NCBI GenBank assembly: GCA_044338255.1
Contig: JBIILZ010000139.1
Span: 1-8,696, forward strand
Reading direction: 5' to 3'
From: CAIUVD01 sp044338255
Lineage (GTDB): Bacteria > Planctomycetota > UBA11346
Length of the DNA stretch: 8,696 nt
The notes beneath the pieces are model-generated. The model made no database searches, was not told where the DNA came from, and saw nothing but the letters and a program-made list of their open reading frames with translations. Positions 5,674 to 8,696 of this stretch are shown one piece after another; position 1 is the stretch's first letter, and every line of letters starts with the position of its first letter. A program made the position numbers and the translations under genes.

Positions 5674-6765
5674 ATGACTCGTAAAAAAGCCCTCATTACC
5701 GGAATAACAGGCCAGGACGGCTCGTACCTCGCTGAATTCCTGCTTGAAAAAGGCTATGAGGTCCACGGCATCAAACGACGCTCGTCGCTCTTCAACACCC
5801 AACGGATCGATCACATCTACACCGACCCGCATCAAAAGGGCAGGAATCTCATCCTCCACTATGGGGATCTGAGCGATTCAAGCAGTCTGATCCGCATCGT
5901 TCAACAGATTCAGCCTGATGAAGTCTACAATCTCGGAGCCATGAGCCACGTCGCGGTGTCGTTCGAGCAGCCTGAATATGTGGCTGATGTCGATGGTACC
6001 GGCACCGTCCGTCTACTTGAAGCCATCCGCATCTGCGGCTTGCTGGGTAAGACGCGCTTCTACCAAGCCTCAACCAGCGAGCTCTACGGCAAGGTCCGCG
6101 AGATTCCCCAGACCGAAACGACGCCGTTCCACCCGCGCTCGCCCTACGCGGTGGCCAAGATGTACGCGTATTGGATCGTGGTGAACTACCGCGAAGCCTA
6201 CGGCATGTACGCCTGCAATGGAATCCTCTTCAACCATGAATCGCCCCGACGTGGCGAAACCTTCGTCACCCGCAAGATCACCCGCGGCATTTCGCGCATC
6301 AAGTTCGGCCTCGAAGAATGCCTGCACATGGGCAACATCGACAGCCTGCGCGATTGGGGCCATGCCCGTGATTACGTGAAAATGCAATGGATGATGCTGC
6401 AGCAGGATCAGGCCGACGATTTCGTCATCGCTACCGGCAAGCAATACAGCGTGCGCCAATTCATCGAAATGTCCTGCCGCCACGCCGACATCGCCATCCG
6501 CTGGGAAGGCACCGGCGTCAATGAGATCGGCTATGATGCAGCGACCGGCAAAGCCCTCGTGCGCATCGATCCGCGTTATTTCCGACCCAGCGAAGTCGAA
6601 ACCTTGCTGGGAAATCCAGCCAAGGCCAAGGCCAAGCTCGGCTGGGTTCCCGAGACGAGCATCGAGGAGCTGGTGCAGGAAATGATGGAGCATGATCTGT
6701 CGGAGGCCAAGCAGACCTCGCTCCTGCGCTCCCACGGTTATCACGTCCCCGACCTCCGCGAATAA
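5674..6765 (+). CDS. gmd: GDP-mannose 4,6-dehydratase (Gmd)
   Basis: This enzyme converts GDP-D-mannose to GDP-4-keto-6-deoxy-D-mannose, the first step towards GDP-L-fucose and related sugars. The 363-residue NADP-dependent extended SDR has normal length. It shows the glycine motif GITGQDG (10-16), IKRRSSLFNTQRIDHIY (the Gmd signature for NADP binding), LGAMSHVAVSFEQPEY, the active site STSELYG (Thr134, Ser135, Glu136), YAVAK (Tyr158, Lys162), LFNHESPRRGETFVTRKIT and NIDSLRDWGHARDYV. The catalytic numbering is one higher than I recall for E. coli Gmd. The start is the ATG at 5674, which places MTRKKALITG at the N-terminus and has AGGTG at 5663-5667 as ribosome site. In-frame starts at 5536, 5602 and 5665 are less likely. 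fcl follows after 26 nt in the same operon. GDP-mannose synthesis genes are not in the window. Confidence 0.97.
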   Translation: MTRKKALITGITGQDGSYLAEFLLEKGYEVHGIKRRSSLFNTQRIDHIYTDPHQKGRNLILHYGDLSDSSSLIRIVQQIQPDEVYNLGAMSHVAVSFEQPEYVADVDGTGTVRLLEAIRICGLLGKTRFYQASTSELYGKVREIPQTETTPFHPRSPYAVAKMYAYWIVVNYREAYGMYACNGILFNHESPRRGETFVTRKITRGISRIKFGLEECLHMGNIDSLRDWGHARDYVKMQWMMLQQDQADDFVIATGKQYSVRQFIEMSCRHADIAIRWEGTGVNEIGYDAATGKALVRIDPRYFRPSEVETLLGNPAKAKAKLGWVPETSIEELVQEMMEHDLSEAKQTSLLRSHGYHVPDLRE

Positions 6766-6791
6766 GCAGACATCGTTCAGACCGAATCATC

Positions 6792-7736
6792 ATGACCCCC
6801 AACACTCCCATCTGGGTCGCCGGCCATCGCGGCCTGGTCGGCTCGGCAATGGTCCGCGCCCTACATGCACGCGGCTATCGCAATCTTCTGCTCAAGACCC
6901 ATGCCGAGCTGGACCTCACCCGTGAAGCCGCGGTCATGGAATTCGTCGCCCGGGAGCGACCGGCGCTGGTGGTCCTGGCTGCCGCCAAGGTCGGTGGCAT
7001 CCAGGCCAACAACACCCTGCGCTATGATTTCATCCATCAGAACCTGATGATCGCCGCCAATGTCATCGAAGCCTGCCGCAAACACGAGGTGTCACGGCTG
7101 ATCAACCTCGGTTCCTCATGCATCTACCCCCGAGAAGCGCCGCAGCCCATGGTCGAGGAATCGCTGCTCACCAGCGCCCTCGAACCGACCAATGAGCCGT
7201 ATGCGATTGCGAAGATCGCCGCCGTGGTCATGGTCGAAAGTTGCAATCGGCAATACGGTACCGATTACCTCAGTCTCATGCCGACCAATCTGTACGGTCC
7301 CGGCGACAATTACGATCTCAACGGCGGCCATGTGCTGCCGTCCCTGATGCGTAAATTCCATGAGGCGAAGATCGCCGGGCATTCCCCGGTCACGATCTGG
7401 GGCAGCGGCACGCCACAGCGTGAATTCCTGCACAGCGATGATCTTGCCGAGGCGATTCTGTTTGCCGCCGAACACGTGCGTGCGGCCGACGTGCCACGGG
7501 CCCTGCTGAATGTCGGCAGCGGCCAGGAAGTCACGATCCGCCAACTCGCGGAGGCGATCCAAAAAGCGGTCGGCCACCAAGGCACACTGGTATGGGACGC
7601 CAGCAAGCCCGATGGCACACCGCGCAAGCTCCAGGATACCAGACGACTTGATGCCCTGGGCTGGAAGTCGCGGATCACGCTGGTCGAAGGCCTGCGGCGG
7701 ACTTATCAGGACTTCCTGAGGGAACACGGCGCTTAA
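6792..7736 (+). CDS. fcl: GDP-L-fucose synthase (Fcl/WcaG)
   Basis: This bifunctional enzyme epimerises GDP-4-keto-6-deoxy-D-mannose at C3 and C5 and then reduces C4 with NADPH to give GDP-L-fucose. The 314-residue product matches the usual family length. It shows GHRGLVGSA (11-19), AAAKVGGIQANN, NLGSSCIYP (Ser108, Ser109, Cys110), EPTNEPYAIAKIA (Tyr137, Lys141), PTNLYGPGDNYDLNGGHVLPSLMRK with His180, and GTPQREFLHSDDLA. The catalytic Ser, Cys, Tyr, Lys and His are all present, each one residue higher than I recall for the E. coli enzyme. The presence of both epimerase residues (Cys110, His180) favours fucose synthase over a plain GDP-6-deoxy-D-mannose reductase. The start is the ATG at 6792 with a weak ribosome site, 26 nt after gmd. 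The stop is 61 nt from the oppositely oriented epimerase gene, with no clear terminator between. Confidence 0.97.
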   Translation: MTPNTPIWVAGHRGLVGSAMVRALHARGYRNLLLKTHAELDLTREAAVMEFVARERPALVVLAAAKVGGIQANNTLRYDFIHQNLMIAANVIEACRKHEVSRLINLGSSCIYPREAPQPMVEESLLTSALEPTNEPYAIAKIAAVVMVESCNRQYGTDYLSLMPTNLYGPGDNYDLNGGHVLPSLMRKFHEAKIAGHSPVTIWGSGTPQREFLHSDDLAEAILFAAEHVRAADVPRALLNVGSGQEVTIRQLAEAIQKAVGHQGTLVWDASKPDGTPRKLQDTRRLDALGWKSRITLVEGLRRTYQDFLREHGA

Positions 7737-7797
7737 GGTCATCACGAGGAGCCTGTCGGACCGCGATAGTCAAGGCACGTATGATAAACTGACGCGC

Positions 7798-8696
7798 CTA
7801 CTGATTCCCGCCATCGGTCCCGCGCCGCGAGGTCTGCGCACTCGGTGCGAGCGTCTGCGATATCTGGTCGATCACCGCCTCGATCGAAGACCACTGCGGA
7901 TTATAGCCGATCTTTCCGGTGGCCGCAAAGTTTCCGCTGGCATAGAAACTCTTTGATCCGGTAGGGGAAATGTTCAGCGACGAGGATGCGATCTCGACCT
8001 GCAAGCCGAACTTTTCCTTGGCCACGGCGAGCAATTCAGATTTTTTTAGATAGGCACTACTGAACACATCCAGAGCGGTATTGAGCCCTTTTTTCGCAGC
8101 CGCACGCAACATCAGCTCAGCAAGATCCCGTGGATGAACGAAATCCCTGATGATGTCGCTGTCATCGGTGACGAAGACCTTCCTGTCACGGATGCTGCGC
8201 ACGATCTCGCAGATGAGATATCGTGACGACAAGTCGATATGCTTGGAAAAGAAGCTGAACAACCGTAGATCGATAATCGAGGCAGATTGCCAAGCACGGT
8301 GCTTACGTTCGCAATGTAATTTTGCGAGACGGTAGTGGTCCGATTCGCGGGGCTGATTCAGCTCCATGGTGAAAACAGCAGCGGGTCCAATCAAGGCCTC
8401 ATGCGCCGTCCCATATACAGCACCGCTTGAAAAATTGACGAATACCGTCTGCGGATTCCTCTCAATATAGGACAGGCATAATTCATCCATGCGCTCGGTG
8501 AGCCGATACAGGTCTAAGCCGGCGGCGGCAACCTTCTCGGGGGTTCCGAAACCCACGCAGTTGATGATCGCATCGAACGCCATCTGAGAGGTGTGGAGTC
8601 TCAAAACCTTGGCCGGTCCAGTCTCAATACTCTGGCCAGTTGTTGGGGTTGGTGTAGCGGTCTGATCAGGTTTGGCTATGGTGCAGGTGTGCCGGT
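7798..8696 (-). CDS. NAD(P)-dependent sugar epimerase/dehydratase, 5' end outside the window
   Basis: This is an extended SDR family protein acting on a nucleotide sugar, with the substrate not identifiable. The frame is open from the stop (7798-7800) to the window edge. The upstream ATG-less stretch reads TCTIAKP, a likely second Rossmann strand, then a Thr/Pro-rich segment, then AFDAIINCVGFG (strand 4). The glycine-rich motif therefore lies beyond position 8696 and the gene is truncated by the window. A TTG at 8604 is not a credible start because it would delete the cofactor-binding half. Visible motifs are VNFSSGAVYG, the catalytic pair in HYRLAKLHCE (Tyr at 8334-8332, Lys at 8322-8320), IIDLRLFSFFS, IRDFVHPRDLAELM and the C-terminal IGYNPQWSSIEAVI. 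It is convergent with fcl. By eye its base composition is more AT-rich than gmd/fcl, with A7 and A6 runs, suggesting a separate origin. It may make an additional sugar for the same polymer. Confidence 0.85.
   Translation of the reverse strand, partial: RHTCTIAKPDQTATPTPTTGQSIETGPAKVLRLHTSQMAFDAIINCVGFGTPEKVAAAGLDLYRLTERMDELCLSYIERNPQTVFVNFSSGAVYGTAHEALIGPAAVFTMELNQPRESDHYRLAKLHCERKHRAWQSASIIDLRLFSFFSKHIDLSSRYLICEIVRSIRDRKVFVTDDSDIIRDFVHPRDLAELMLRAAAKKGLNTALDVFSSAYLKKSELLAVAKEKFGLQVEIASSSLNISPTGSKSFYASGNFAATGKIGYNPQWSSIEAVIDQISQTLAPSAQTSRRGTDGGNQ

Noticed and set aside
6070..6744. Long - strand open frame (224 codons) inside gmd
   Set aside because: Antisense frame opened by the high GC content of gmd; no domain, and gmd is unambiguous.
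7737..7797. Possible bidirectional terminator between fcl and the epimerase gene
   Set aside because: Only 3-4 bp pairings with bulges and no T-run on either strand.
8089..8095. A6G run in the epimerase gene as a programmed -1 frameshift site
   Set aside because: The reading phase is GCG AAA AAA GGG, so the X XXY YYZ heptamer is out of frame, and the downstream protein continues normally in the zero frame.

Overview
The window is a GC-rich stretch of bacterial chromosome devoted almost entirely to activated deoxysugars for a surface polysaccharide (O-antigen, capsule or exopolysaccharide). Gene families, codon use and tight operon packing suggest a proteobacterium, most likely a gammaproteobacterium. 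No rRNA, tRNA, transposase or CRISPR array is visible, so a finer assignment is not supported.

Layout. Positions 1-238 are a comparatively AT-rich leader with an inverted repeat and no gene. From 239 to 4728, all on the + strand, come rfbA (rmlA), rfbC (rmlC), rfbD (rmlD), a 149-nt gap, rfbB (rmlB), and a family 2 glycosyltransferase. The four rfb genes form the complete route from glucose-1-phosphate to dTDP-L-rhamnose. The glycosyltransferase overlaps the end of rfbB by 4 nt and is probably a rhamnosyltransferase or similar sugar transferase. A lone cysC (APS kinase) then lies on the - strand (4832-5470), convergent with the glycosyltransferase gene. After a 203-nt divergent intergenic region, gmd (5674-6765) and fcl (6792-7736) on the + strand form the two-gene route from GDP-D-mannose to GDP-L-fucose. 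The last gene (7798 to the window edge, - strand) is an NAD(P)-dependent epimerase/dehydratase whose N-terminus lies outside the window.

How they fit together. The rfb genes and gmd/fcl supply two 6-deoxyhexose donors, dTDP-L-rhamnose and GDP-L-fucose. The glycosyltransferase would use one such donor, and the terminal epimerase may make a further modified sugar. The APS kinase has no sulfurylase partner (cysD/cysN) in view, and its position inside a sugar locus raises the possibility that it makes PAPS for sulfating the polysaccharide rather than for cysteine synthesis. That is inference: no sulfotransferase is visible here. I found no clearly new system. The points most worth a second look are the embedded cysC with an altered substrate-lid motif, the permuted A-C-D-B order of the rhamnose genes, and the two perfect palindromes between cysC and gmd.
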